A program made the position numbers and the translations under genes. From Streptomyces roseoviridis (lineage in GTDB: Bacteria > Actinomycetota > Actinomycetes > Streptomycetales > Streptomycetaceae), in assembly GCF_039535235.1 (NCBI RefSeq), contig NZ_BAAAWU010000001.1, positions 2,356,001 through 2,420,000 of the forward strand: a stretch of 64,000 nt of DNA, given 5' to 3'. The notes under the pieces were generated by a model that searched no databases, had not been told where the DNA came from, and saw only the letters and a program-made list of their open reading frames with translations. Of the stretch, positions 45,817-55,200 are shown one piece after another. How positions within the stretch are numbered: position 1 is the first letter of the stretch; the number at the start of each line of letters is the position of its first letter.

Positions 45817-46752
45817 ATGGCCAGTCTCACCGAGCCCGACTTCACCCGCCTCCGGGACGCCCTGGGTCCGCTGCGCGACCGCGAGCAGGTCGCCGAGCGG
45901 CTCCTGGAGTCCTCCCTCAAGCACTCCTTCGACCCCGAGACCGAACTCGACTGGGACAGTCCCTTCGAGGACGGCAAGTGGTTCTGGCCGCCGGAGCTGG
46001 TCTCGCTCTACGACACCCCGCTGTGGCGGAAGATGTCCGAGGAACAGCGGATCGACCTCTCCCGCCACGAGGCCGCCTCGCTCGCCTCCCTCGGCATCTG
46101 GTTCGAGATCATCCTGATGCAGCTGCTCGTCCGGCACATCTACGACAAGTCGCTCACCAGCAGCCACGTGCGCTACGCCCTGACCGAGATAGCCGACGAG
46201 TGCCGGCACTCGATGATGTTCGCCCGGCTGATCAGGCGCGGCGGCGCGCCCGAGTACCCGGTGCCGCGGATCTACCACAACCTCGCCCGCCTCCTGAAGA
46301 CGGTCTCCACCACCCCCGGTTCCTTCGCGGCGACCCTCCTCGGCGAGGAGATCCTGGACTGGATGCAGCGCCTGACCTTCCCGGACGAGCGCGTCCAGTC
46401 CCTCGTCCGCGGCGTCACCCGCATCCACGTGGTCGAGGAGGCCCGCCACGTGCGCTACGCCCGCGAGGAGCTGCGCCGCCAGATGATCACCGCCCCGCGC
46501 TGGGAGCAGGAGTTCACCCGCCTCAGCTGCGGCGAGGCCGCGCGCGTCTTCTCCACGTGCTTCATCAACCCTGCCGTCTACGACAACGTGGGTCTGGACC
46601 GCCGTGAGGCCCTCGCCCAGGTCCGGGCGAGCGGCCACCGCCGCGAGGTGATGCAGTCCGGTGCGAAGCGGCTCACCGACTTCCTGGACGACATCGGCGT
46701 GCTGCGGGGCGCGGGGCGGCGGCTGTGGAAGGCGTCGGGACTGCTGGCCTGA
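45817..46752 (+). CDS. AurF-like di-iron oxygenase
   Basis: 311 residues. ATG at 45817 (MASLTEPDFTRLRDALGPLRD). Matches the p-aminobenzoate N-oxygenase AurF family: WFEIILMQLLVRHIYDKS, EIADECRHSMMFARLI, GEEILDWMQR and HVVEEARHVRYAREEL give the Glu/His ligands of a di-iron site. AurF oxidises aromatic amines to nitro groups, but many family members have unknown substrates and no biosynthetic cluster is visible here. Probably regulated together with the divergent ferritin-like gene and with the TetR gene 262 bases downstream. Confidence 0.85.
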   Translation: MASLTEPDFTRLRDALGPLRDREQVAERLLESSLKHSFDPETELDWDSPFEDGKWFWPPELVSLYDTPLWRKMSEEQRIDLSRHEAASLASLGIWFEIILMQLLVRHIYDKSLTSSHVRYALTEIADECRHSMMFARLIRRGGAPEYPVPRIYHNLARLLKTVSTTPGSFAATLLGEEILDWMQRLTFPDERVQSLVRGVTRIHVVEEARHVRYAREELRRQMITAPRWEQEFTRLSCGEAARVFSTCFINPAVYDNVGLDRREALAQVRASGHRREVMQSGAKRLTDFLDDIGVLRGAGRRLWKASGLLA

Positions 46753-46789
46753 GGGGGCGGGGCAGGGATCGCCGATGCCCCTCCGTCCT

Positions 46790-47007
46790 CGGCGGTCCGG
46801 CCGGGTCCGGCCGAGCGCGTGCGGGACCGGCCGAGCGCGTGCGGGTCCGGCCGCGTGCGTGCGGGTCCAGCCCGGTCCGTGCGGGTCCGGCCCGGTCCGT
46901 GCGGGGATACCTGCGGGGACGGTCCGTCCAGGCCCGTCCGGGTCCGTGCGGGGATACCTGCGGGGACGGTCCGTCCAGGCCCGTCCGGGTCCGTGCGGGG
47001 ATACGCT
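46790..47007. repeat. 20-bp and 47-bp tandem repeats before tetR
   Basis: 46800-46900 is a degenerate 20-base repeat (GTGCGGGTCCGGCCCGGTCC type). It is followed by two identical 47-base units starting at 46903 and 46950, and the start of a third at 46997. Each unit contains GGGGATACCTGCGGGG and the palindrome GACGGTCCGTC. The partial third unit ends just before the tetR ATG (47015), so the repeats occupy its promoter and leader. No ORF is seen in 46753-47014. Confidence 0.85.
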
Positions 47008-47014
47008 GCGGGGC

Positions 47015-47737
47015 ATGACCAGTGCCGCCTCGCCCGCGTACCGCCGGCTCAGCGTCGAGGAACGGCGGCTCCAGCTGCTCGACGCGGCCCAGTCGCTGTT
47101 CGCGCACCGGCCGCCCGAGGACGTCTCCCTGGACGACGTCGCCGAGGCGGCCGGCGTCTCGCGCCCGCTCGTGTACCGCTACTTCCCCGGCGGGAAGCAG
47201 CAGCTGTACGAGGCGGCGCTGCGCTCCTCCGCCGACGCCCTGGAGCACTGCTTCGCCGAGCCGCCCGAGGGGCCGCCGACGGAGCGCCTGGCCCGGGTGC
47301 TGGACCGCTATCTGGCCTTCGTGGACCAGCACGACGCCGGGTTCGCCGCGCTGCTGCGGGGCGGCAACGTCGCCGAGACCTCGCGGACGACGGCGATCGT
47401 CGACGAGGTCCGGCGGGCCGCGGCCGAGCAGATCCTCTTCCACCTGGGGGTCGGACGGCCGGGGCCGCGGCTGTCGATGATGGTGCGGACGTGGATCGCC
47501 GCCGTGGAGGCGGCCTCGCTGATCTGGGTCGACGAGGGGAAGCAGCCGCCGGCCGCCGAACTGCGGGACTGGCTCGTCGACCACCTCGTCGCGCTGCTGG
47601 CGGCGACGGCCGCGAGCGACGCCGAGACCGGGCAGGTGGTGGCCCGGCTGCTCGCCCAGGAGACGGCGACGGGGCCGGTCGGCACCCTCGCCAGGAACGT
47701 GATCCCGGTGGTGAGCCGGGCCGCGCACCTGCTGTGA
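47015..47737 (+). CDS. TetR-family transcriptional regulator
   Basis: 240 residues. ATG at 47015 ([21 protein letters not shown]). The N-terminal helix-turn-helix is [33 protein letters not shown]; a helical ligand-binding domain follows (residues 70-220). The gene is preceded by 47-bp tandem repeats that could be operators for autoregulation. It is next to the di-iron genes in the same direction as the AurF-like gene, making it the best candidate for their regulator. Ligand unknown. Confidence 0.93.
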   Translation: MTSAASPAYRRLSVEERRLQLLDAAQSLFAHRPPEDVSLDDVAEAAGVSRPLVYRYFPGGKQQLYEAALRSSADALEHCFAEPPEGPPTERLARVLDRYLAFVDQHDAGFAALLRGGNVAETSRTTAIVDEVRRAAAEQILFHLGVGRPGPRLSMMVRTWIAAVEAASLIWVDEGKQPPAAELRDWLVDHLVALLAATAASDAETGQVVARLLAQETATGPVGTLARNVIPVVSRAAHLL

Positions 47738-47762
47738 GCAGCGCGGAGGCGACACTGGTGGG

Positions 47763-48056
47763 GTGAAGAGCGAGAACACCCCCTTCCGCGGCGGCCCCCT
47801 CGACGGCCGCGTGCTGCCGGTCCTGGTCGGCCCGACCGGTCACCCGCCGAAGTGGTACGAGGTGCCGGTCCCGGCCCACGACGGCCACCCCGCGACGGTC
47901 CACGCCTACCGCCGCGAGCCGGCCGGCTACACCAAGCGGCTCGGCCTGCAGCGCGGCTGGGTGTACGTGTACGCGCCGGAGGGCCGGGAGCGTCGCGAAC
48001 TGAAGTGGCCCTGGTCCAAGCCAGGACGGCGGCCGGACGCCGACGGCGGGGCCTGA
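47763..48056 (+). CDS. Small hypothetical protein
   Basis: 97 residues, no membrane segment. GTG at 47763 ([21 protein letters not shown]), with GGAGG 13 bases upstream, a long spacing. Begins 25 bases after tetR stops, so it could be co-transcribed. Contains [28 protein letters not shown], a pattern seen in many small streptomycete proteins of unknown function. Basic C-terminus ([17 protein letters not shown]). Confidence 0.75.
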   Translation: MKSENTPFRGGPLDGRVLPVLVGPTGHPPKWYEVPVPAHDGHPATVHAYRREPAGYTKRLGLQRGWVYVYAPEGRERRELKWPWSKPGRRPDADGGA

Positions 48057-48074
48057 CCGGGGCCGGGGGCCCGC

Positions 48075-48195
48075 GGCCGGGCCGGAGCGGGCGCCGGAGC
48101 CGGGGTCTGGCGGCCGGGCCGCAGCGGGCGCCGGATCCGCGGTCTCGCCGCCGGTCCAAACCGGCGGCCCCACTGGTCCGATGGAGTGGGGCCGC
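48075..48195. terminator. Two 37-bp repeats and a hairpin before nlpC
   Basis: A 37-base unit (GGCCGGGCCGGAGCGGGCGC start) occurs at 48075 and 48112. A stem GCGGCCCCACT (48164-48174) / AGTGGGGCCGC (48185-48195) follows and is a good terminator for the tetR unit. Confidence 0.65.
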
Positions 48196-48263
48196 GGAAC
48201 ACTCGCCCGATCATCGCTTCATCACACGATCGATCACGTCATCATCGCCTCGGAGGTGGTGAC

Positions 48264-49433
48264 GTGCACGTGCCCGGACGGCTGCTGCGCACGGTCTGTA
48301 CGACGGTGCTGGCCGTGACCACGACCCTGGCCGGAACAACCGCCGCGACGGCCGCCCCCGGTGACGAGGGCGCCGAGACCTCCGTCGCCGCGCTGCTCAC
48401 CCGGCTCCGCACGCTCTACCAGGAGTCCGAGCGGGCCGGTGAGGCCTACAACGCCGCCGACGAGGCGCTGGCCGAGCAGACCGCCGAGACCCGGCGGACG
48501 ACCGCCGCGCTGACCGCGGCCCGCCGGGCCCTCGACCGCGGCCGCGACGAGGCCGGGCGCCTCGCGCGGCAGCAGTACCAGGGCCGCTCCGAACTCTCCC
48601 CGTACCTCGGCCTGCTGCTCGCCCGGGACCCTCAGCGCGCCCTCGACCAGGGCCGCCTGGTGGCCCGCGCGGCCCGCGCACGGGCCGGTGCGGTCGCCCG
48701 TCTCCAGGCGGCCGAACGCCGGGCGGACGCGCTGGCGACGGCCTCGCGCAAGGCCCTGGAGCAGCGGCAGGCCCTCCTCGCCGGCCGGAAGAAGCACCAG
48801 GAGACGGCCCGGGCGAAGCTCCGCGAGGTCGAGCGCCTGCTCGCCTCCCTCTCCCCCGCCCAGCTCGCCCGGCTGACCTCCCTCGACGAGGTCCAGACCG
48901 CCGGCGCGCAGAACCAACTGCTCGGCTCCGGCGCCCTCGACGGCCCCCGCACCCCGTCCGCCGCCGGCGCCGAGGCCCTGCGCTACGCGGTGCGCCAGAT
49001 CGGCAAACCGTACGAGTGGGGCGCCGAGGGCCCCGACACGTACGACTGCTCGGGTCTCACCCAGCGAGCGTGGGCGGCGGCCGGCCGCACCCTGCCCCGT
49101 ACCAGCCAGGAACAGTGGGCGGCCCTCCCCCGCGTCCCCCTCACCCGGCTGCGGCCCGGCGACCTGGTCGTCTACTTCCCCGACGCCACCCATGTCGCGC
49201 TCTACCTCGGCGACGGCATGGTGGTCCACGCCCCGCGTCCCGGCGCCCGCGTCAAGGTCTCCCCGATCGCCGCCAACCCCCTCCTCGGCGCGGTCCGCCC
49301 CGATCCGGCCGGAGAGCCCCTGGAGACGTTCGAGCCGCCCGAGCTCCCCGAGGGAGCCACGGACGGCGCGGACGAGGGTTTCGACGGGTCCGGGGCTCAG
49401 GCGTCGGCGGAGGGGGCGACGGAGGCCAGGTAG
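48264..49433 (+). CDS. Secreted NlpC/P60 peptidoglycan endopeptidase
   Basis: 389 residues. GTG at 48264 with GGAGG seven bases before; a second GTG lies 6 bases later. Signal peptide (LLRTVCTTVLAVTTTLAGTTAATA-A). Residues 40-210 are a long Ala/Arg/Glu coiled coil, as in RipA/Cgp-type hydrolases, probably autoinhibitory. The NlpC/P60 domain has catalytic C262 in YDCSGL and H310 in THVALYLGDGMVVHA. It cleaves gamma-D-Glu-DAP-type stem-peptide bonds by family. The last 12 codons overlap the 3' end of the convergent monooxygenase gene by 37 bases. Confidence 0.93.
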   Translation: MHVPGRLLRTVCTTVLAVTTTLAGTTAATAAPGDEGAETSVAALLTRLRTLYQESERAGEAYNAADEALAEQTAETRRTTAALTAARRALDRGRDEAGRLARQQYQGRSELSPYLGLLLARDPQRALDQGRLVARAARARAGAVARLQAAERRADALATASRKALEQRQALLAGRKKHQETARAKLREVERLLASLSPAQLARLTSLDEVQTAGAQNQLLGSGALDGPRTPSAAGAEALRYAVRQIGKPYEWGAEGPDTYDCSGLTQRAWAAAGRTLPRTSQEQWAALPRVPLTRLRPGDLVVYFPDATHVALYLGDGMVVHAPRPGARVKVSPIAANPLLGAVRPDPAGEPLETFEPPELPEGATDGADEGFDGSGAQASAEGATEAR

Positions 49434-50641
49434 GCGGCCGTCTTCTCCGGCTCGTAGAAGAAGTTCTCGAAGTCGGCCGGGTCGTTGAAGCCGTTCGCGA
49501 AGCGGTCGGCGACCGGCTGGAGCTGTCCCGCCGCGCCGATGAGGTTCAGGACGTGCTCCGGCGGGACGCCGAGCATCGCGTTGGTCCACTTGGTGACGTG
49601 CTGGGCGGTGTCCCAGTAGCGGTCGAAGGTGGCCTGCATCCACGCCTCGTCGAAGGGGCGGTCGCCGTGCTCCACGATCGCGGCGAGGTAGGCCGCGGCG
49701 CACTTGGACGCCGAGTTGGAGCCCTGGCCGGTGATCGGGTCGTTGGCCACGACCACGTCGGCCACGCCGAGGACCAGGCCGCCGGAGGGCAGCCGGCCGA
49801 TCGGGTTGCGGACGGTGGGGGCGTAGCGGCCGGCCAGGGTGCCGCCGGCGTCGGTCAGTTCGACCTTGGTGGCGCGGGCGTACTCCCAGGGCGTGTACGT
49901 CTCCATCAGCCCCAGGGTGAGCGCCAGGTGGTCCGCCGGGTCCTTGACGCCCTGGAAGACGTCGAGCGGGCCGCCGGGGACGCCCTCCCAGAAGAGGATG
50001 TCGGCGCGGCCGGAGGTGGTGAGGGTCGGCATCACGAACAGCTCGCCGACGCCCGGCACCAGGTTGCACCGCACCGCGTCGAAGTCGGGGTGTTCGGGCC
50101 GCGGGCCGAGGCCGTGCACATAGGCGACGGCCAGCGCGCGCTGCGGCTCGCTGTACGGGGAACGCGCGGCGTCCCGGCCGAACATGGAGACCAGCTCGCC
50201 CTTGCCGGCGGCGACGAGCACCAGGTCGTAGCCGCGGGAGAAGTAGTCCAGGTCGCCGACGGCCGCGCCGTGGATGACGAGCTGGCCGCCGCGCTGGGCG
50301 AAGGTCTCCATCCAGCCGGCCATCTTCACCCGCTGGTCGACGGACTGCGCGTACCCGTCGAGCTTGCCGACCCAGTCGATGACGCGGGCCGACTCCGGGC
50401 CGGCGACGGAGACGCCGAGGCCCTCGATCCGGGGGGCCTGGGACTCCCAGAAGTTGATGCCGAGGTCCCGCTCGTGCTGGAGCGCGGTGTCGAACATGCA
50501 CTGCGTGGACATGACCCGCCCGGAACGGATCTCGTCCGCCGTGCGGTTGGACATCAGCGTGACTTCGTAGCCCTTGGACTGCAGTCCGAGGGCGAGCTGG
50601 AGGCCGGACTGACCGGCGCCGACTATGAGTATCTTCCGCAT
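49397..50641 (-). CDS. Styrene/indole monooxygenase-family flavoprotein (StyA-like)
   Basis: 414 residues. ATG at 50639-50641 (MRKILIVGAGQSGLQLALGL) with AAGG eight bases upstream. FAD Rossmann motif GAGQSG at residues 8-13. The second FAD-binding region (GDVVVANDPITGQGSNSASKCAAAY, seen as VLGVADVVVANDPITGQGSN) is typical of group E monooxygenases such as StyA, which need a separate flavin reductase. No reductase (StyB) gene is adjacent. It begins 32 bases after the conservon GTPase stop, so it is probably the last gene of that operon, in the position where other conservons carry cytochrome P450 genes. Confidence 0.87.
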   Translation of the reverse strand: MRKILIVGAGQSGLQLALGLQSKGYEVTLMSNRTADEIRSGRVMSTQCMFDTALQHERDLGINFWESQAPRIEGLGVSVAGPESARVIDWVGKLDGYAQSVDQRVKMAGWMETFAQRGGQLVIHGAAVGDLDYFSRGYDLVLVAAGKGELVSMFGRDAARSPYSEPQRALAVAYVHGLGPRPEHPDFDAVRCNLVPGVGELFVMPTLTTSGRADILFWEGVPGGPLDVFQGVKDPADHLALTLGLMETYTPWEYARATKVELTDAGGTLAGRYAPTVRNPIGRLPSGGLVLGVADVVVANDPITGQGSNSASKCAAAYLAAIVEHGDRPFDEAWMQATFDRYWDTAQHVTKWTNAMLGVPPEHVLNLIGAAGQLQPVADRFANGFNDPADFENFFYEPEKTAAYLASVAPSADA

Positions 50642-50673
50642 GGGGCGACCTTGGGGGTGTGCTCGGGGAGGGA

Positions 50674-51339
50674 CTATTCGGGGGTGGCTTCGAGGGCGTG
50701 CTCGACCATCGCCAGCAGCGTCTCCACCACGCTGTACCGCTTGCGCGCGTCCATGATCAGGACGGGGACGTGCGGCGGGACGGTCAGGGCCTCCCGGACG
50801 TCCGCCACCTCGAAGCGCTCGGTGCCCTCGAAGTGGTTGACGGCCACGATGTACGGCAGGCGGCAGCTCTCGAAGTAGTCGAGCGCGGGGAAGCAGTCGG
50901 TCAGCCGGCGGGTGTCGGCCATCACGACCGCGCCGATCGCGCCGCGCACCAGGTCGTCCCACATGAACCAGAAGCGCTGCTGGCCCGGCGTGCCGAAGAC
51001 GTACAGCACCAGGTCGTCGTCGAGGGTGATCCGGCCGAAGTCCATCGCCACGGTGGTGGTCAGCTTGTCCGGCGTGGCGGTGAGGTCGTCGGTCTCCTCG
51101 CTCGCCTGCGTCATCAGCGCCTCGGTCTGGAGCGGGGTGATCTCCGAGACCGCGCGGACGAAGGTGGTCTTGCCGACGCCGAATCCGCCCGCGACGACGA
51201 CCTTGGTGGCGATCGGGGCGCGGGTGTGGTCCAGCTGCCAGTCCTGGGCGCCCTCTTCGGGGTCGGGGACCGGATCCGCCGCCTCGGGCTGGGCGGGAAT
51301 TTTGGCGATCACCGGCGATTCAGAGACGGCGGAGTCCAC
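50674..51339 (-). CDS. cvnD: Conservon small GTPase (CvnD)
   Basis: 221 residues. GTG at 51337-51339, overlapping the end of the DUF742 gene by 20 bases. P-loop GGFGVGKTTFVRAVSE, switch-like TTTVAMDFGRI, and YVFGTPGQQRFWFMWDDLV (DxxG-like position filled by FGTPGQ), then AVNHFEG in the NKxD place. Belongs to the MglA-like bacterial Ras superfamily clade of conservons, which forms a membrane complex with CvnA-C. Acts as a nucleotide switch. Confidence 0.93.
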   Translation of the reverse strand: MDSAVSESPVIAKIPAQPEAADPVPDPEEGAQDWQLDHTRAPIATKVVVAGGFGVGKTTFVRAVSEITPLQTEALMTQASEETDDLTATPDKLTTTVAMDFGRITLDDDLVLYVFGTPGQQRFWFMWDDLVRGAIGAVVMADTRRLTDCFPALDYFESCRLPYIVAVNHFEGTERFEVADVREALTVPPHVPVLIMDARKRYSVVETLLAMVEHALEATPE

Positions 51340-51733
51340 TCAGCACCCTTTCGAGCAGTGCGCGGTCGGGCTGGCCGGTGCTGTGACCGGTCCCGTACAC
51401 GCGGATCTTTCCCTGGTCGGCCAGGTCGCTGAGCAGCACCCGGACGACACCCAACGGCATCTTCAGGAGCGCCGAGATCTCCGCGACCGTCCGCATCCGG
51501 CGGCAGACCTCGACGATGGCCCGCATCTCCGGCATGAGGCCGCGCGCGGCGGGCCCGCCGTCGGTCAGGACCTTGCGGGTGGGGGCGGCCTCGAGCGCGG
51601 CCACGAAGGTCTCGACGAGCAGGACGTGGCCGAAGCGGGTGCGGCCGCCGGTGAGGGAGTAGGGGCGGACCCGGGAAGGGCGGCGGCCCTCACCCCGGAC
51701 CGGCAGGCCGTGGGCGTGAGCGGCGGCGGTCAC
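51320..51733 (-). CDS. cvnC: Conservon DUF742 protein (CvnC)
   Basis: 137 residues. GTG at 51731-51733 overlaps the TGA of cvnB (GTGA). DUF742 sequence: SRVRPYSLTGGRTRFGHVLLVETFV then a winged-helix-like part EMRAIVEVCRRMRTVAEISALLKMPLGVVRVLLSDLADQGKI. By family it is a partner of the sensor kinase and GTPase, possibly DNA-binding. Part of the cvnA-B-C-D chain with overlapping genes. Confidence 0.93.
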   Translation of the reverse strand: MTAAAHAHGLPVRGEGRRPSRVRPYSLTGGRTRFGHVLLVETFVAALEAAPTRKVLTDGGPAARGLMPEMRAIVEVCRRMRTVAEISALLKMPLGVVRVLLSDLADQGKIRVYGTGHSTGQPDRALLERVLSGLRRL

Positions 51734-52221
51734 TGGGCGCTCTCCGCGGACGAGGCGGACTTGGCCAGTTCGCTGCGGAGTTCGGGCGTCAGGACGTGGC
51801 CGGCACGGCCGACGAAGAGCGCCATGTGGTACGCGATGACGCTCATGTCGCAGTCGGGCGCGGCGTGCACGCCGAGCAGCGAGCCGTCGCTGATCGACAT
51901 GACGAAGACGCTGCCCTCCTCCATCGCGACCATGGTCTGCTTGACCCCGCCGCCGTCCATCAGCCGGGCGGCGCCCACGGTGAGGCTGCCGATGCCCGAG
52001 ACGATGGTGGCGAGGTCGGCGCTGGAGCCACGGGGGCCGGCGGTCCGGTCGGCCTCGGACGTCCCGGTCTGGGCGTCCGGGTCCGACGACAGCAGGAGCA
52101 GCCCGTCGGAGGAGACGACGGCGACGGAGCGGACCCCCGGCACCTCCTCGACCAGGTTGCCCAGCAGCCATTGCAGGTTGCGGGCCTCACTGCTCAGTCC
52201 GAATGTTCCGGTCGCAGTCAA
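51730..52221 (-). CDS. cvnB: Conservon roadblock/LC7 protein (CvnB)
   Basis: 163 residues. TTG start (52219-52221) overlapping the cvnA stop by 4 bases (TTGA) and reading (M)TATGTFGLSSEARNLQWLL. Roadblock/LC7 fold: NLVEEVPGVRSVAVVSSDGLLLLSSDPDAQ ... KQTMVAMEEGSVFVMSISDGSLLGVHA ... CDMSVIAYHMALFVGRAG. Members act as regulators (GAP-like) of the conservon GTPase. The C-terminal part (SELAKSASSAESAQ) is a short Ser/Ala tail. Confidence 0.93.
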   Translation of the reverse strand: MTATGTFGLSSEARNLQWLLGNLVEEVPGVRSVAVVSSDGLLLLSSDPDAQTGTSEADRTAGPRGSSADLATIVSGIGSLTVGAARLMDGGGVKQTMVAMEEGSVFVMSISDGSLLGVHAAPDCDMSVIAYHMALFVGRAGHVLTPELRSELAKSASSAESAQ

Positions 52222-55200
52222 CTGCGTGCCTCCTCGACTGTGTCCCCCGTGTTCTCCTCGGTACGTGCGGTCCTTGCGGTCCGTGCGGCGCGGATCTCGG
52301 CGGCCACGTCGCGGCGGCCGTCCTCCGCTCCTCGCTGGAAGCCGCCGAGCCGCCTGCGCAGCGCCTCGGCGTCCACGCCGCCGCGCCGTATGGGCGTGGT
52401 GGGGGCGGTGGCCTGACGCACTATCCGCGGCGTCCGCTTGGGCAGCCCCTTGTCCGTGACCCGTTCCCACTGCCCGGGCCGCGGCCCGGCCGCCTCCTCC
52501 TCGCGCGGCGGCTCCTCCTCGGCCCGCCCGTGCGCCTCCGGTTCGACCGGCGGCTCGGGCAGCCGCACCTGCATCGTGGTCTCGGCGAGGGACTCCCGGG
52601 GCCCGGGGACGCCGCCGGCGCCGCGGGGCGGGGACGCGGGCGCGTCGGCGTGCGCCGGATCGGTCGCGGGCTCGACGCCGGAGACCGGGCCGGGCGCGGA
52701 TGCGGGCGCGTGGCCGTGCGACGGGTCGGCGAGGGTCCGGTCGACCGCGGGCGCGGATACGGGCATGCCGGCCGCCTGCCCCGGTGCGGGCGCGGGGCCG
52801 TGCGACGGGTCGGCGTGGGTCCGGTCGGCCCCGGGCGCGGATACGGGCGTGCTGGCCGCCTGCCCCGGTGCGGGCGCGGGGCCGTGCGACGGGTCGGCGT
52901 GGGTCCGGTCGACGCCGGCCGCGGGCGTCGGCTCGTCCGCGGCGGACGGGGCGGCGTGCGCGTGCTCCGGTCCGGCAGCGGGTGTGGTGGCTTCCGGCGC
53001 GGCCGGGCCGGGAGCGGAGGTCGGCTCGCCGGTACGGTCCGGATCGGCGGGGCGCTCTGCGTCCGCCGCGGAGGCCGGCTCGGTCGCGCCCTCGGTCCCG
53101 GGCCGTACCGCCGCCGGGCCGGGCGCCGTGGCGGCGTGCTGCCCCTGGGCGTCGTGCCCGTCCTCGGGCTCGGGCTCGGGCCGCGGGTCCGCCGACGGGT
53201 GGTCCGGCTCCGTCGCGGGAGCCGGATCGGCAGGCCCGGCGTCGGCGTCGCTCCGGCCTTCGGCCGCCGCGGGCGCCCCCGCCTCCGCCTGTGCGACGGC
53301 CCGTTCCGCCGCCTCGACCAGGGGGTCGCGGTGGCGGGAGGGGAGGGTGTTGGAGTTGGCCTCGGCGGCGGAGCCGGGGAGGTGAAGGACGGGGGGCGGG
53401 GTGGCGCCCGGGGCCGTGACAGTCGGCGGGACGGCGGTGGCCGGCGGGGCCGTGGGCAGCAGGGCCGGCGGCAGGACCACGACGGCCGCCACGCCGCCCT
53501 GCTTCTGCTCGCGCAGCTCCACCCGTACGCCGTGCCGGGCGGCGAGCAGCGCGGTGACGCGGATGCCGAGGCCCTCGCCCTCGGTGTCGGTGATCTCGGG
53601 GTCGGCCAGGCGGGCGTTGAGCTCGGCGAGCCGGGCGGGGGCGATGCCGATGCCGCCGTCCTGGACCGAGAGCATGATCTCGCCGGACTCCAGGAGCCAG
53701 CCGGACAGCTGGACGTGGGAGTCGGGCGGCGAGAAGGAGGTGGCGTTCTCCAGGAGTTCGGCGACCAGGTGGCTGAGGTCGTCCGCGGCGAACCCGGCGA
53801 CCTGGGCGTGCGGCGGCAGCGACTGGATGCTGACCCGCTCGTACCGCTCGATCTCGCTGACGGCGGCGCGCAGCACGTCGACGAGCGGGACCGGGCCGGG
53901 GTGGCCGTGGTGGTGCTCGTGGCCGGCCAGGACGAGGAGGTTCTCGCTGTGGCGGCGCATGACGGTCGCCATGTGGTCGAGCTTGAAGAGGGTGGCGAGC
54001 CGGTCGGGGTCCTGCTCGCGCTCCTCCAGCTTCTCGATGACGCCGAGCTGCCGCTCGACGAGGCCGAGGCTGCGCAGGGAGAGGTTGACGAAGGTGTGCC
54101 GGACGCTGCCGCGGAGCCGTTCGAGCTCGGCGGTGAGCCGGGCGGTCTGGCCCTGGAGTTCGGCGCGCTGGGCGGCGAGCTCGGCGGCGAGTGCGTCACG
54201 GGCCTCGGCCACCTCGGCGCGCTCGCCGTCGAGCTGTTCGGCCCGCGCGGCGAGGGCGGAGAGCCGGCCCTGAAGGGTGTTGAGGGACCGTACGACCTGG
54301 GCGAACTCGTCGTTGCGGCCGGTGAAGCGGACCGGTTCCTCGGCGTGCGGCTCGGGCGCGGCGGCGAGCCGGGCGGCGCCGATGCGGAGCACGGCGAGCG
54401 GCCGGGTGAGGCTGCGGGCCACGTACGTGGAGATGCCGACGGCGACGACGAGGCAGCCGCCGAGGAGGGCGAGGCGCAGTTCGAGCGCGGTGACGTCGTC
54501 CTGGCGGAGTTCGGCGAACCGCTCGGCGCGCTGGGCGGCGAGGGCGGACTCGACGCCCCGCATCTGCTCGATGCGGGCGGAGAGCGCGGCGTCCAGCTTG
54601 GCGGGGTCGGTGTCGAGCTCGGACTGGGAGAGTTCGGGCCGGTCGGTGAGGCGGCCGAGGTAGCGCTCGGCGCTCTTGACGTCGGGGCCGGTGACGGTGG
54701 CGGCCAGGGAGTCGCGCGCGGGCTCGGCGGCGGACTGGTCGAAGTCGGCGAGTGCGGCGAGTTCGCGGACGCGGGCCTGCTGGGCGGCGGCGGTCAGCGC
54801 GTTCCTGACCCGCTCGGCCTCCTCGGCGCCGTCGGGCTGGACGGTGACGTAGGTGCCGGTGGCGGGGTCGTAGCGGGTAGCGCCGGTGGACTCGGGCCGG
54901 GGCACGGCGAGGGCGGCGAGGAGCAGGCCGCGTGCGGCGGACGCCTGCTCGGTGGCGCGGCCGAGGGCGGCGGGGGCCCGGACGGCCTCGGCGGCGCGGG
55001 CCGGGGTCTGCTCGGCGAGCCGGTCGGCGAGGGCCTGGAGCTTGGCGATGACCTCGGTGTAGGCCCGGTGGGCCTCCAGGGCGCTGCCCTTGCCGGTGAG
55101 GGCGGTGCGGCGGATGGAGGGTACGGCGGCGAGCTCGCGGCGCAGCTCGGCGGGGGCGTCGGCGCGGATCTCGTCGATCTGGCGGTCGACGCGGGCGGAC

